From Clostridia bacterium (GTDB lineage: Bacteria; Bacillota_A; Clostridia; Christensenellales; Aristaeellaceae): a DNA stretch of 22,468 nucleotides. The notes beneath the pieces are model-generated. The model did no database searches and was not told the origin of the DNA. It saw only the letters and a program-made list of their open reading frames with translations. A program made the translations under genes and the position numbers. The stretch covers positions 1-22,468 of the forward strand of contig JAFQEB010000037.1 of assembly GCA_017399225.1 (NCBI GenBank). Reading direction: 5' to 3'. Shown piece after piece: positions 8,015-14,434 of the stretch (positions are counted from its first letter, which is position 1; every line of letters starts with the position of its first letter).

Positions 8015-8872
8015 GTGGCGACGTTGTGGGAAACGATCGAGCTGTTTTTGTGGAACGTGCTGCACCGCCCCGGCCTGAGCGACCTGGCGGATATCCTGCT
8101 GGTAACGGTCGTGATCTACCAGCTGCTGAAGATGACGCGGGAGACCCGCGGCAGCGCTGTCTTGAAGGGCCTGCTGCTGCTGCTGGTCATCGTGGGCGTC
8201 AGCAACCTCTTTGGTCTGACGGCTTTGAACTGGCTGCTGATGCAGGTGCTGAACAACGGTGCGCTGGTGCTGGTGATCCTCTTCCAGCCGGAGATCCGCA
8301 AGGCGCTGGAGCAGATCGGCCGAGGCGCCCGTATCGAAAAGGTGCGTCAGAACGACCATGATGAGATCAGCCGCGCGATCGACGACGTCGTGCAGTGCGT
8401 CACCAAGCTCAGCCGCCGCCGTGTGGGCGCGCTGATCGTATTCGAACAGAAGACGGGCCTGAAGGATATCATCGAGAATGGCATCCGCATCGACGGCGCC
8501 ATCAGCGCAGGCCTGCTGGAGAATATCTTTGAACCCAATACGCCCCTGCATGACGGCGCTGTGGTTATCCGCGGCACGCGGGTCATGTCTGCGGCGTGCA
8601 TCCTGACCCTGACGGAGGCCAGCGGCGTCAGCCATGACCTGGGCACCCGCCACCGCGCGGCGCTGGGCGTGAGCGAAACGACGGACGCCATCGCGCTGAT
8701 CGTTTCGGAGGAGACCGGCATAATCTCCGTCGCCAGGGGCGGCAAGCTGACCCGCCACCTGGACGTCAAGGCTCTCAGGACGCTGCTGGAGGGCGTCTAT
8801 GAGCGGCCTCGGACGCAGAGCCTGCTGCCCAAGCTGATCGGCCGCAAGGAGAACAAGGAGGGGACCGTATGA
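8015..8872 (+). CDS. cdaA: Diadenylate cyclase CdaA (c-di-AMP synthase)
   Basis: This 285-residue membrane enzyme makes cyclic di-AMP from two ATP, the essential second messenger for potassium, osmotic and cell-wall control in Firmicutes. Three hydrophobic helices occupy roughly residues 20-38, 48-66 and 69-93. The cytosolic DAC domain follows, with DGA at residues 180-182 (PLHDGAVVI) and RHR at 212-214 (GTRHRAALG), both catalytic/ATP-binding signatures of DisA_N domains. Length is as expected for CdaA (about 270-285). The start is GTG at 8015, with TGAGGAGG at 7997-8004. The stop overlaps the cdaR start by 4 nt (ATGA), implying translational coupling with its regulator. The usual third partner glmM is not next in line here. 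Confidence 0.96.
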   Translation: MATLWETIELFLWNVLHRPGLSDLADILLVTVVIYQLLKMTRETRGSAVLKGLLLLLVIVGVSNLFGLTALNWLLMQVLNNGALVLVILFQPEIRKALEQIGRGARIEKVRQNDHDEISRAIDDVVQCVTKLSRRRVGALIVFEQKTGLKDIIENGIRIDGAISAGLLENIFEPNTPLHDGAVVIRGTRVMSAACILTLTEASGVSHDLGTRHRAALGVSETTDAIALIVSEETGIISVARGGKLTRHLDVKALRTLLEGVYERPRTQSLLPKLIGRKENKEGTV

Positions 8873-10224
8873 GCCAGACGCCCAACCAGTCCCCGGTAAA
8901 GAAGAATGTGATCCCTGCCCGGGTGATGGATACCCTGCGGATGCTGTGGCAGATCCTCAAGCGCAACTGGGGCTCCAAGCTCCTGGCCTTCCTGTTGGCG
9001 GTGGCCCTCTGGGGCGGATTGATCACGCAGGATCCCACGCTGACGCGTGAGAAGAATTTCCGTAATGTGGCCGTGACAGTCAGCGGAACGGATACCCTCA
9101 AGCGCAATGGTCTGGTGGTCACCAGCGATCTGACGCAGCTGCTCAACGGCGTGAACCTGAGCGTCAACGTGCCGCAGATGCAGTATACCGGCGCCCAGGC
9201 CTCCAACTACAATGTGCGCCTTGACCTGAGCCGTATCACCCAACCCGGAGAGCAGGACGTCAGGATCCTGACCAGCAATTCCAGTGCCTATGGCTCGGTG
9301 ATCGAGGTCAGCCCCGCCTCGGTGCGGTTGAATGTGGAAAAGTACATCACTCAGGGCCGCATCCGGGTGAATGTGATCACGGAAGGGGAGGCTCCTGTGG
9401 GGTATTATGCCACAGAGCCTGTCTGCGATCCGGCAATGATCACCGTCAGCGGCCCGGAATCCATCGTGACGCAGATCGACCGCGCAGAGGTCACGGTCAA
9501 GCAGGACGCGCTGCCCGCCCGCGAGGGTCTGGTGGAGCGCGCGGTGGAGTTCACCCTGCTGGACGTCAACGGCCAGCCCATCGTCAGCGATATGCTGCAG
9601 GTGACCAGCGAATCCGTGCTGCTCACGCGCATCAATGTAGCCCAGCAGGTGTATGCCAAGCGGGATATCCCGCTGCTGGAGGAGAGCATCTACCGCGGCG
9701 TGCCTGCGGAGGGCTACGAGGTGGCGGACGTGTTCGTCAGCCCGGAATACATCACCGTGGCGGGAAAGAAGAGCATCGTGGACTCTGTCAACATGTTTAC
9801 CGCCCGCAAGGCGATCAACATCGCCGGTCAGTCTGAAACGGTGACGGACACCATTGAACTGAGCGTGCCGGTTAATCTGGCCTTCATCAGCGCTTCCAGG
9901 GTCTCGGTGACCGTTGTGATCCAGCCGATCCAGGAGACCCGCGTATTCCGGAACATCCCGCTGACCATCCTCAATGCGAAGGATGCGTCGGTCGCGGTCA
10001 ACGTGACCTCGGCCAACGTGAGCATCACCGGCGCGCAGACGTGGGTGAAGAAGCTCAGTGCCGCTGATCTGACCCTCAGCTGTGATGTGGAGGGCCTGGA
10101 GCCCGGTGTGCATGTGCTGCCCCTGCAGTGCGTTGTGAACGGCAGCGACGGCCAGGAGTTCACCGTGGACATTGAGCCGCTGACGGTGCGCGTGATCATC
10201 ACAGCGCCGGAGGGGGCGGAATAA
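8869..10224 (+). CDS. cdaR: CdaR-type YbbR-domain regulator of CdaA
   Basis: A 451-residue protein with a cytosolic N-terminus and one membrane helix at about residues 40-60 (LLAFLLAVALWGGLITQ). A long extracytoplasmic part contains successive YbbR beta-domains with recurrent VRLNVEKY, VTVSGP.S and ITVAGKKS-like strands, probably four. In other Firmicutes CdaR binds CdaA through its membrane part and tunes c-di-AMP output. Gene order and the 4-nt overlap with cdaA match the conserved cdaA-cdaR operon. Length is close to B. subtilis CdaR (about 480). A hairpin with a short T-rich tail follows the stop. Confidence 0.92.
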   Translation: MSQTPNQSPVKKNVIPARVMDTLRMLWQILKRNWGSKLLAFLLAVALWGGLITQDPTLTREKNFRNVAVTVSGTDTLKRNGLVVTSDLTQLLNGVNLSVNVPQMQYTGAQASNYNVRLDLSRITQPGEQDVRILTSNSSAYGSVIEVSPASVRLNVEKYITQGRIRVNVITEGEAPVGYYATEPVCDPAMITVSGPESIVTQIDRAEVTVKQDALPAREGLVERAVEFTLLDVNGQPIVSDMLQVTSESVLLTRINVAQQVYAKRDIPLLEESIYRGVPAEGYEVADVFVSPEYITVAGKKSIVDSVNMFTARKAINIAGQSETVTDTIELSVPVNLAFISASRVSVTVVIQPIQETRVFRNIPLTILNAKDASVAVNVTSANVSITGAQTWVKKLSAADLTLSCDVEGLEPGVHVLPLQCVVNGSDGQEFTVDIEPLTVRVIITAPEGAE

Positions 10225-10234
10225 GCCAATCCAT

Positions 10235-10268
10235 GCAGGAAGCGGTACTGCGCCGCTTCCTGCTTTCT
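10235..10268 (+). terminator. Probable terminator after cdaR
   Basis: GCAGGAAGCGG at 10235-10245 pairs perfectly with 10253-10263 around a 7-nt loop, followed by TTTCT. The 11-bp GC-rich stem is strong, but the T-run is short, so termination may be partial. I see no promoter between it and the next gene. Confidence 0.65.
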
Positions 10269-10312
10269 GACTGAATGCTGCGCGGGCTGTGTACCGCGGG
10301 AAAGGAGATGCC

Positions 10313-10864
10313 ATGGGCAGTTTTGCCAATACGCTCTTCAGTGCCCTGCTGGGATGGGTTCATGGTGTTGTGGCGTGGCTGTGGAAGCTTGTCACCAGCG
10401 ACGGTGCGGGCGCTTTCGTTAAGTGGATATCCTCCAACTGGCTGCTGCTGGTGATCCTCCTTTGCGCTGCGGGGATCATTGTCGATCTGGTGGTTTACCT
10501 GATCCGCTGGCAGCCCTATCGTGTCTGGGCTAGCTTCGGCAGCCGCTTCTCCGCGCCGGAGGAGATCGAAACGGAGGATGAGGCGCATACGCCGCGTAAG
10601 TGGATCTATGCAGATGGCTCTACCGCCATGGAGGAAGCCCCGCCCCAGCCCCAGCAGCCCGTCCTGACGGATGACCACCTGCAGGCCCCGGTGCGCCCGG
10701 TGAAGCGCGTGACCCCCGCCCGCCGCAGACGCATCTCCGAGGATTCGGATGAATACATCCTTCCGGAGATCGGAGGCAGCGGCCAGGCCTATCATCAGCC
10801 CTACTATCCGCCGCAGTGGCAAAGCGGCACGGTACAGAAGGATGAGGGAGGTAATGCTCCGTGA
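10313..10864 (+). CDS. Small membrane protein of unknown function
   Basis: I do not recognise a family. The 183-residue product has an amphipathic Trp-rich N-terminus (residues about 10-38, GWVHGVVAWLWKLV) and one clear membrane helix at about 43-64 (NWLLLVILLCAAGIIVDLVVYL). The long hydrophilic tail is rich in Glu, Pro and Arg, with Gln/Pro-rich stretches near 105-115 and a basic RRRR-like patch near 135-140. The ATG at 10313 is chosen because AAAGGAG at 10301-10307 precedes it. A GTG at 10289 in the same frame lacks such a site. Its last four bases (GTGA) overlap the start of the rRNA methyltransferase gene, so the two are probably translated together. Position after cdaAR suggests envelope biology, but that is only inference. 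Confidence 0.8.
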   Translation: MGSFANTLFSALLGWVHGVVAWLWKLVTSDGAGAFVKWISSNWLLLVILLCAAGIIVDLVVYLIRWQPYRVWASFGSRFSAPEEIETEDEAHTPRKWIYADGSTAMEEAPPQPQQPVLTDDHLQAPVRPVKRVTPARRRRISEDSDEYILPEIGGSGQAYHQPYYPPQWQSGTVQKDEGGNAP

Positions 10865-12207
10865 ATCTGCCGCAGGAATTCATTGACCGCATGGCGGCGC
10901 AGCTCGGCGACGAACTGCCCGCTTTTTTGCGCAGCTATGAGGAAAGCTATCACCGCGGTCTGCGGGTAAATCCCTTCAAGGGCGGGCGCGAGCTTGCAGC
11001 GGCTGCCCTGGGTGCAGAGCTGCTGGAACAGATCCCGTGGGAGGAAAACGGCTTCTATCTTGCGCAGGAATCCCGTGCGGGCGCTGCTGCTTTGCATGAA
11101 GCCGGAGCGTGGTACCTGCAGGAGCCCAGCGCGATGATCCCCGCTGCGGCACTTGCGCCGAAGCCTGGCGAGCATGTGCTCGACCTGTGCGCTGCGCCGG
11201 GCGGAAAGTCCACGCAGCTCGGTCTGCGCATGGCCGGGCAGGGGACGCTCATCTGCAACGAGCCTATCCGCGACCGGGCGAAGATCCTCTCCCGCAATGT
11301 GGAGCGGATGGGGATCCCCAACGCTTTGGTGACCTGCGCTTACCCGGATGAACTGGCCCGGTGCTGGCCGGAGGCATTTGACGCCATCCAGTGCGACGCT
11401 CCCTGTTCCGGGGAGGGCATGTTCCGCCGCCACCCGGAGACCCGGAGCGAATGGAGCCCGGAATCCCCCGCAGGCTGTGCGAAACGCCAGGGAGAGATCC
11501 TCGGCGAGGCAGCAAAGATGCTGCGTCCCGGCGGCCGGTTGGTATACTCGACCTGCACGCTGAACCGAGTGGAGAATGAAGACGTGGTGGAGGCGTTCCT
11601 GGCTGCACATCCTGACTTTGAGCTACGGGCCTTTGAGCTCCCGGGCCTGGTGGCTCCCCGGGGGATGCTGACGATCTATCCTCATCGTGTGCGTGGCGAA
11701 GGGCACTTTGTGGCCTTGCTGGCCCGCAGGGGGCAGGGGAGCGGCATGGCGTGGAAATCCCTGCAGATGGACAAGCGGGCGCAGGGCGTCCTTGCGGAGG
11801 CAAAACGGGCATTCCCGCAGGCCGGGGCGGCAAACTACCTGCATCCGGCCGGAAGGGACGACCGCTTCGAAAGCTGGACGCTTCACTGCCTGCCGGAGCT
11901 GCCGGAGGGCAAGCTGCCCCGCGTCCTCCGCTGGGGGCTGCATATGGGCGAATACAAAAAGCCGGCGGGACGCGCAGGAAAGGCGGTCTTCACGCCTGAC
12001 CATGCGTGGGCGGAGAGCATCTTCCCGCCGGAGATGCCCCGCATTGACCTGACCGAGGAGCAGGCCCGCCTGTATCAGGCCGGACAGACCATCCCCGCAG
12101 AGGGAAAGGGCTGGGTGCTGGCCTGCTTTGCGGGCGTTGTGCTGGGCTGGGGGAAAATATCCGAGGGAATGATGAAGAACCATTACCCCAAGGGCCTCAG
12201 GCGCTGA
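10861..12207 (+). CDS. RsmF/NOL1-NOP2-Sun family rRNA cytosine-C5 methyltransferase
   Basis: A 448-residue SAM-dependent RNA m5C methyltransferase. The SAM loop is DLCAAPGGKS at residues 108-117. Motif IV is CDAPCSGEGMFR with Cys182, and motif VI is YSTCTLNRVENE with the expected nucleophile Cys232. The 'SGEGMFR' form and the long C-terminal extension (about residues 300-448) match the RsmF/YebU subgroup more than RsmB. The extension likely contains the RsmF-B and PUA-like RNA-binding parts. RsmF modifies 16S rRNA near C1407 in E. coli; the exact target here is inferred. The start is GTG at 10861 with GGGAGGT upstream, overlapping the preceding stop by 4 nt. The gene ends 40 nt before the rplM promoter. 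Confidence 0.92.
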   Translation: MNLPQEFIDRMAAQLGDELPAFLRSYEESYHRGLRVNPFKGGRELAAAALGAELLEQIPWEENGFYLAQESRAGAAALHEAGAWYLQEPSAMIPAAALAPKPGEHVLDLCAAPGGKSTQLGLRMAGQGTLICNEPIRDRAKILSRNVERMGIPNALVTCAYPDELARCWPEAFDAIQCDAPCSGEGMFRRHPETRSEWSPESPAGCAKRQGEILGEAAKMLRPGGRLVYSTCTLNRVENEDVVEAFLAAHPDFELRAFELPGLVAPRGMLTIYPHRVRGEGHFVALLARRGQGSGMAWKSLQMDKRAQGVLAEAKRAFPQAGAANYLHPAGRDDRFESWTLHCLPELPEGKLPRVLRWGLHMGEYKKPAGRAGKAVFTPDHAWAESIFPPEMPRIDLTEEQARLYQAGQTIPAEGKGWVLACFAGVVLGWGKISEGMMKNHYPKGLRR

Positions 12208-12226
12208 AAAAAGTCTCGAAATTGCC

Positions 12227-12246
12227 GGGAAATTCGCAAATTTCCC
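12227..12246. repeat. Hairpin abutting the rplM promoter
   Basis: GGGAAATT at 12227-12234 pairs perfectly with 12239-12246 around CGCA. It ends one base before the -35 hexamer of the rplM promoter and follows the methyltransferase stop by about 20 bases. The lack of a T-run argues against an efficient terminator; it could be a weak terminator or an operator-like dyad. Confidence 0.5.
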
Positions 12247-12247
12247 C

Positions 12248-12276
12248 TTGACTTTCCATCACCCGTGTTGTACAAT
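12248..12276 (+). promoter_or_regulatory. Strong sigma-A promoter of rplM-rpsI
   Basis: TTGACT at 12248-12253 and TACAAT at 12271-12276 are spaced by 17 bases. Each hexamer is one mismatch from consensus. Transcription should begin near 12283, giving a leader of about 120 nt before rplM. Confidence 0.9.
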
Positions 12277-12282
12277 AGACGA

Positions 12283-12402
12283 TGGCATCAATAGCTCCGC
12301 TAGCCCCGGTAACTATTGAATGAAACATACGCGACGGACATGCCTGACCATCATGTCGGACGCATAACCCTCATTGAACTGAAACTTAGGGAGGAAACAC
12401 CT
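12283..12402 (+). promoter_or_regulatory. Structured 5' leader of rplM (candidate L13 leader)
   Basis: The leader can form two hairpins. The first is TCAATAG at 12288-12294 with CTATTGA at 12313-12319. The second is 12331-12342 (GCGACGGACATG) with 12352-12363, closed by two mismatches. Downstream, CCCTC at 12368-12372 can pair with the AGGGAGG ribosome binding site at 12388-12394, giving a possible sequestered state. Firmicutes are known to have an autoregulatory L13 leader upstream of rplM. Position and structure fit that idea, but I cannot confirm a match to the published consensus. Confidence 0.55.
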
Positions 12403-12834
12403 TTGAAGACTTTCATGCCGAAAGCGGCTGACATTACCCGTCAGTGGTATGTTGTCGATGCCGAGGGCCAGGCTCTGGGCCGTGTTGCCAGCCAGGTTGC
12501 CAATATCCTGCGCGGCAAGAACAAGCCGATCTACACCCCCAATGTTGACACTGGTGACTACGTCATCATCATCAATGCTTCCAAGGTCATCCTGACCGGC
12601 AAGAAGCTGGATCAGAAGATCTACTACAAGCACAGCGGCTACGTTGGCGGCCTGAAGGAAACCAAGTACCGCAAGCTGCTGGCCGAGAAGCCTGAGTTCG
12701 CCCTGAAGAAGGCGATCGTGGGTATGCTGCCCAAGGGCCCCCTGGGCCGTCAGATGGCCAAGAAGCTTCACGTCTATGCTGGCGCTGAGCACATCCATGC
12801 CGCTCAGAAGCCTGTGAAGTTCGACCTCGTGTAA
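12403..12834 (+). CDS. rplM: 50S ribosomal protein L13
   Basis: A 143-residue early-assembly protein of the large ribosomal subunit. Typical stretches are [50 protein letters not shown], and [31 protein letters not shown]. The start is TTG at 12403, with AGGGAGG at 12388-12394 eight bases ahead. This gives the usual clostridial N-terminus [15 protein letters not shown]. An upstream in-frame TTG at 12316 lies inside the structured leader and has no ribosome binding site. A rare TTG start, together with the leader, suggests that translation initiation is the control point. It is followed after 23 nt by rpsI. Confidence 0.97.
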   Translation: MKTFMPKAADITRQWYVVDAEGQALGRVASQVANILRGKNKPIYTPNVDTGDYVIIINASKVILTGKKLDQKIYYKHSGYVGGLKETKYRKLLAEKPEFALKKAIVGMLPKGPLGRQMAKKLHVYAGAEHIHAAQKPVKFDLV

Positions 12835-12857
12835 TCAGGCGAAAGGAGTAAACGCAA

Positions 12858-13247
12858 ATGGCTAAGGTTAATTACAGCGCTGTTGGCCGCCGCAAGAAGG
12901 CCGTTGCCCGTGTTCGTCTGGTTGCTGGCGAGGGCAAGATCGTTATCAACAAGCGCGATATCGATAACTACTTCGGTCTGGAGACCCTCAAGATGACCGT
13001 TCGTCAGCCCCTGGTTCTGACCAACACCACGTCCTACGACGTGCTGGTCAATGTCTGCGGCGGCGGCGTGACCGGTCAGGCCGGTGCGATCCGTCACGGC
13101 ATCTCCCGTGCTCTGTGCAAGGCTGATCCCGAGCTGCGCGCTGCCCTGAAGAAGGCTGGCTTCCTGACCCGCGATCCTCGTATGAAGGAGCGCAAGAAGT
13201 ACGGCCTCAAAGCCGCTCGTCGCGCGCCCCAGTTCAGCAAGCGCTAA
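12858..13247 (+). CDS. rpsI: 30S ribosomal protein S9
   Basis: A 129-residue small-subunit protein whose basic C-terminal tail reaches the P-site tRNA. Landmarks are [16 protein letters not shown] at the N-terminus, the glycine-rich [48 protein letters not shown] at the end, and the invariant terminal SKR. AAAGGAG at about 12842-12848 precedes the ATG. The gene is intact. Its 3' end and terminator are the last clearly chromosomal features before the putative integrated element. In streptococci the 3' end of rpsI is a known insertion site for conjugative elements. Confidence 0.98.
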   Translation: MAKVNYSAVGRRKKAVARVRLVAGEGKIVINKRDIDNYFGLETLKMTVRQPLVLTNTTSYDVLVNVCGGGVTGQAGAIRHGISRALCKADPELRAALKKAGFLTRDPRMKERKKYGLKAARRAPQFSKR

Positions 13248-13271
13248 TTTCATCAGAAAAGTGCCTGAAAG

Positions 13272-13301
13272 CCCCGGAAACACTGAGTTTCCGGGGTTTT
13301 T
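13272..13301 (+). terminator. Intrinsic terminator of rplM-rpsI
   Basis: CCCCGGAAAC at 13272-13281 pairs perfectly with 13287-13296 around ACTGA and is followed by TTTTTCCTTTT. A strong bidirectionally clean terminator 24 bases after the rpsI stop. Confidence 0.95.
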
Positions 13302-13531
13302 CCTTTTGTAGCGGTTTGACTCATTCTGACCTAACCTGACCCATTTTTTATGGGTTAAATATGGGTTAAATGCTCTAATGGGTTAAATAATGGGTTAAAT
13401 TATGGGCTAAAAAACCGCTGCATTACCCCCCTATTTCGGTGCCTGAAATGGGTCGCTGCTGACCGAAAACAAGCTGATAGGTTTTGACCAAGTTTGTCTG
13501 AATCTGACCAAAGTAAAATAAACCCGATACG
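13302..13531. other. Probable left boundary region of an integrative element
   Basis: This gene-free stretch separates the GC-rich ribosomal operon from the less GC-rich par/rep genes. It contains the 11-bp repeat array and several scattered TGACC motifs (13327, 13336, 13460, 13487 and 13506 regions). A further ATGGGTC lies at about 13448. TTGACC at 13484-13489 and TAAAAT at 13514-13519 look like promoter hexamers, but their 24-base spacing is too long to call. The attachment core cannot be fixed without the other end of the element. Confidence 0.5.
13310..13419. repeat. Five 11-bp direct repeats framed by an inverted repeat
   Basis: ATGGGTTAAAT occurs at 13350-13360, 13361-13371, 13378-13388 and 13390-13400, with a variant ATGGGCTAAAA at 13402-13412. 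Start-to-start spacings are 11, 17, 12 and 12 bases, close to one or one-and-a-half helical turns. AGCGGTTT at 13310-13317 and its complement AAACCGCT at 13412-13419 frame the array. A reverse-orientation half unit, ACCCAT at 13339-13344, faces the first copy. Such arrays next to parA fit arm-type integrase sites at an element end, a centromere-like partition site, or iterons. No protein is encoded here. Confidence 0.8.
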
Positions 13532-13572
13532 GAGCACACAGTGAACGACTTACTGTGTGCTCTTTGTGTTTG
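13532..13572 (+). terminator. Terminator-like hairpin in the parA leader
   Basis: GAGCACACAGT at 13532-13542 pairs perfectly over 11 bp with 13552-13562 around a 9-nt loop, followed by TTTGTGTTTGT. It lies about 40 bases ahead of the parA ribosome binding site. It could block read-through from the chromosome into the element or act as an attenuator for the par-rep-sortase operon. Confidence 0.75.
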
Positions 13573-13612
13573 TCGCATTGCAGAAAGATCACTTGAATTG
13601 GAGGTGAACCAT

Positions 13613-14434
13613 TTGTCTGCAACAACGATTGCCATCGCCAACCAGAAGGGCGGCGTGGGCAAAACGACAACGACTGCTAATCTGGGAATCGGATTGGCAC
13701 ATGAAGGAAAGAAAGTGCTGCTGGTGGATTGCGATCCGCAGGCCAGCCTGACCATCAGCCTGGGAGTCGCTAAACCGGATGATCTGTCTGTTACCCTGTC
13801 TACTCTCATGGGGCGGGTACTTGATGAGTCCCCTATCAATCCCATGGAGGCAATCCTGCACCACGAAGAAGGTGTTGATCTTCTTCCAGCCAACATCGAC
13901 CTGGCAGGAACGGAACTCCGCCTGATGAGCGCTATGAGCCGTGAAACCATTCTCCGCCAAGTGCTGGAGCCTCTGAGAAAGCAGTATGACCACATACTAC
14001 TTGACTGTATGCCTTCTCTTGCGCTGCTGACGGTAAACTCCATGACCGCTGCTGACAGAATTCTGATTCCGGTACAACCGCATTTTCTTTCGGCAAGAGG
14101 TTTGGAAGAATTGGTGAAATCCATAGAACGTGTTCGCAAGAACATCAATCCTAAGCTGAAGATCGATGGCATCCTGCTGACCATGATGGACAGCCGCACC
14201 GTGTATGCCCGTGAGATCGCTACGCTGATGCGTGATAATTACGGCAGACGGATCAAGGTGTTCGATACGGAGATTCCTCATTCTGTCCGTGCTGCTGAGA
14301 TCAGCGCAGAGGGTAAGAGCATCTATGCTCACGATCCCAAGGGTAAGGTAGCTGCTGCATACCGTGCCCTGACGCAGGAGGTGATGAAACTTGAAAAGCA
14401 GCGCGAAAAACATAAGGCTGACCCCTGTCGATGA
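13613..14434 (+). CDS. parA: ParA-family partition ATPase (Soj type)
   Basis: A 273-residue cytosolic ATPase that, with ParB, segregates or stabilises plasmids, chromosomes and excised conjugative elements. The deviant Walker A is QKGGVGKTTTT at residues 11-21. VDCDPQASLT at 38-47 is the A' motif and HILLDCMPSL at 127-136 is Walker B. There is no N-terminal HTH extension, so it is the short type. The start is TTG at 13613, with GGAGGTGA at 13600-13607. A GTG at 13541 in frame falls inside the hairpin stem and would add an unrelated Cys-rich leader. Its 3' end overlaps parB by 44 nt. Sequence style and neighbourhood match ParA genes at the start of Tn1549-like clostridial conjugative elements. 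Confidence 0.94.
   Translation: MSATTIAIANQKGGVGKTTTTANLGIGLAHEGKKVLLVDCDPQASLTISLGVAKPDDLSVTLSTLMGRVLDESPINPMEAILHHEEGVDLLPANIDLAGTELRLMSAMSRETILRQVLEPLRKQYDHILLDCMPSLALLTVNSMTAADRILIPVQPHFLSARGLEELVKSIERVRKNINPKLKIDGILLTMMDSRTVYAREIATLMRDNYGRRIKVFDTEIPHSVRAAEISAEGKSIYAHDPKGKVAAAYRALTQEVMKLEKQREKHKADPCR

Noticed and set aside
8797..10329. A 510-codon minus-strand frame opposite cdaR
   Set aside because: His/Arg/Gly-rich shadow of the CdaR frame, with no motif.
12316..12402. N-terminal extension of L13 from a TTG at 12316
   Set aside because: The extra residues match no L13 and fall in the structured leader. TTG at 12403 has the ribosome binding site.
13350..13412. CRISPR array
   Set aside because: Units are 11 bp with almost no spacers and there are no cas genes.
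13484..13519. Promoter before parA (TTGACC and TAAAAT)
   Set aside because: The 24-base spacer is too long for a sigma-A promoter; no better pair was seen.
13541..13612. N-terminal extension of ParA from GTG at 13541
   Set aside because: The codon is inside the hairpin stem and the added peptide is unlike ParA. TTG at 13613 has GGAGGTGA upstream.
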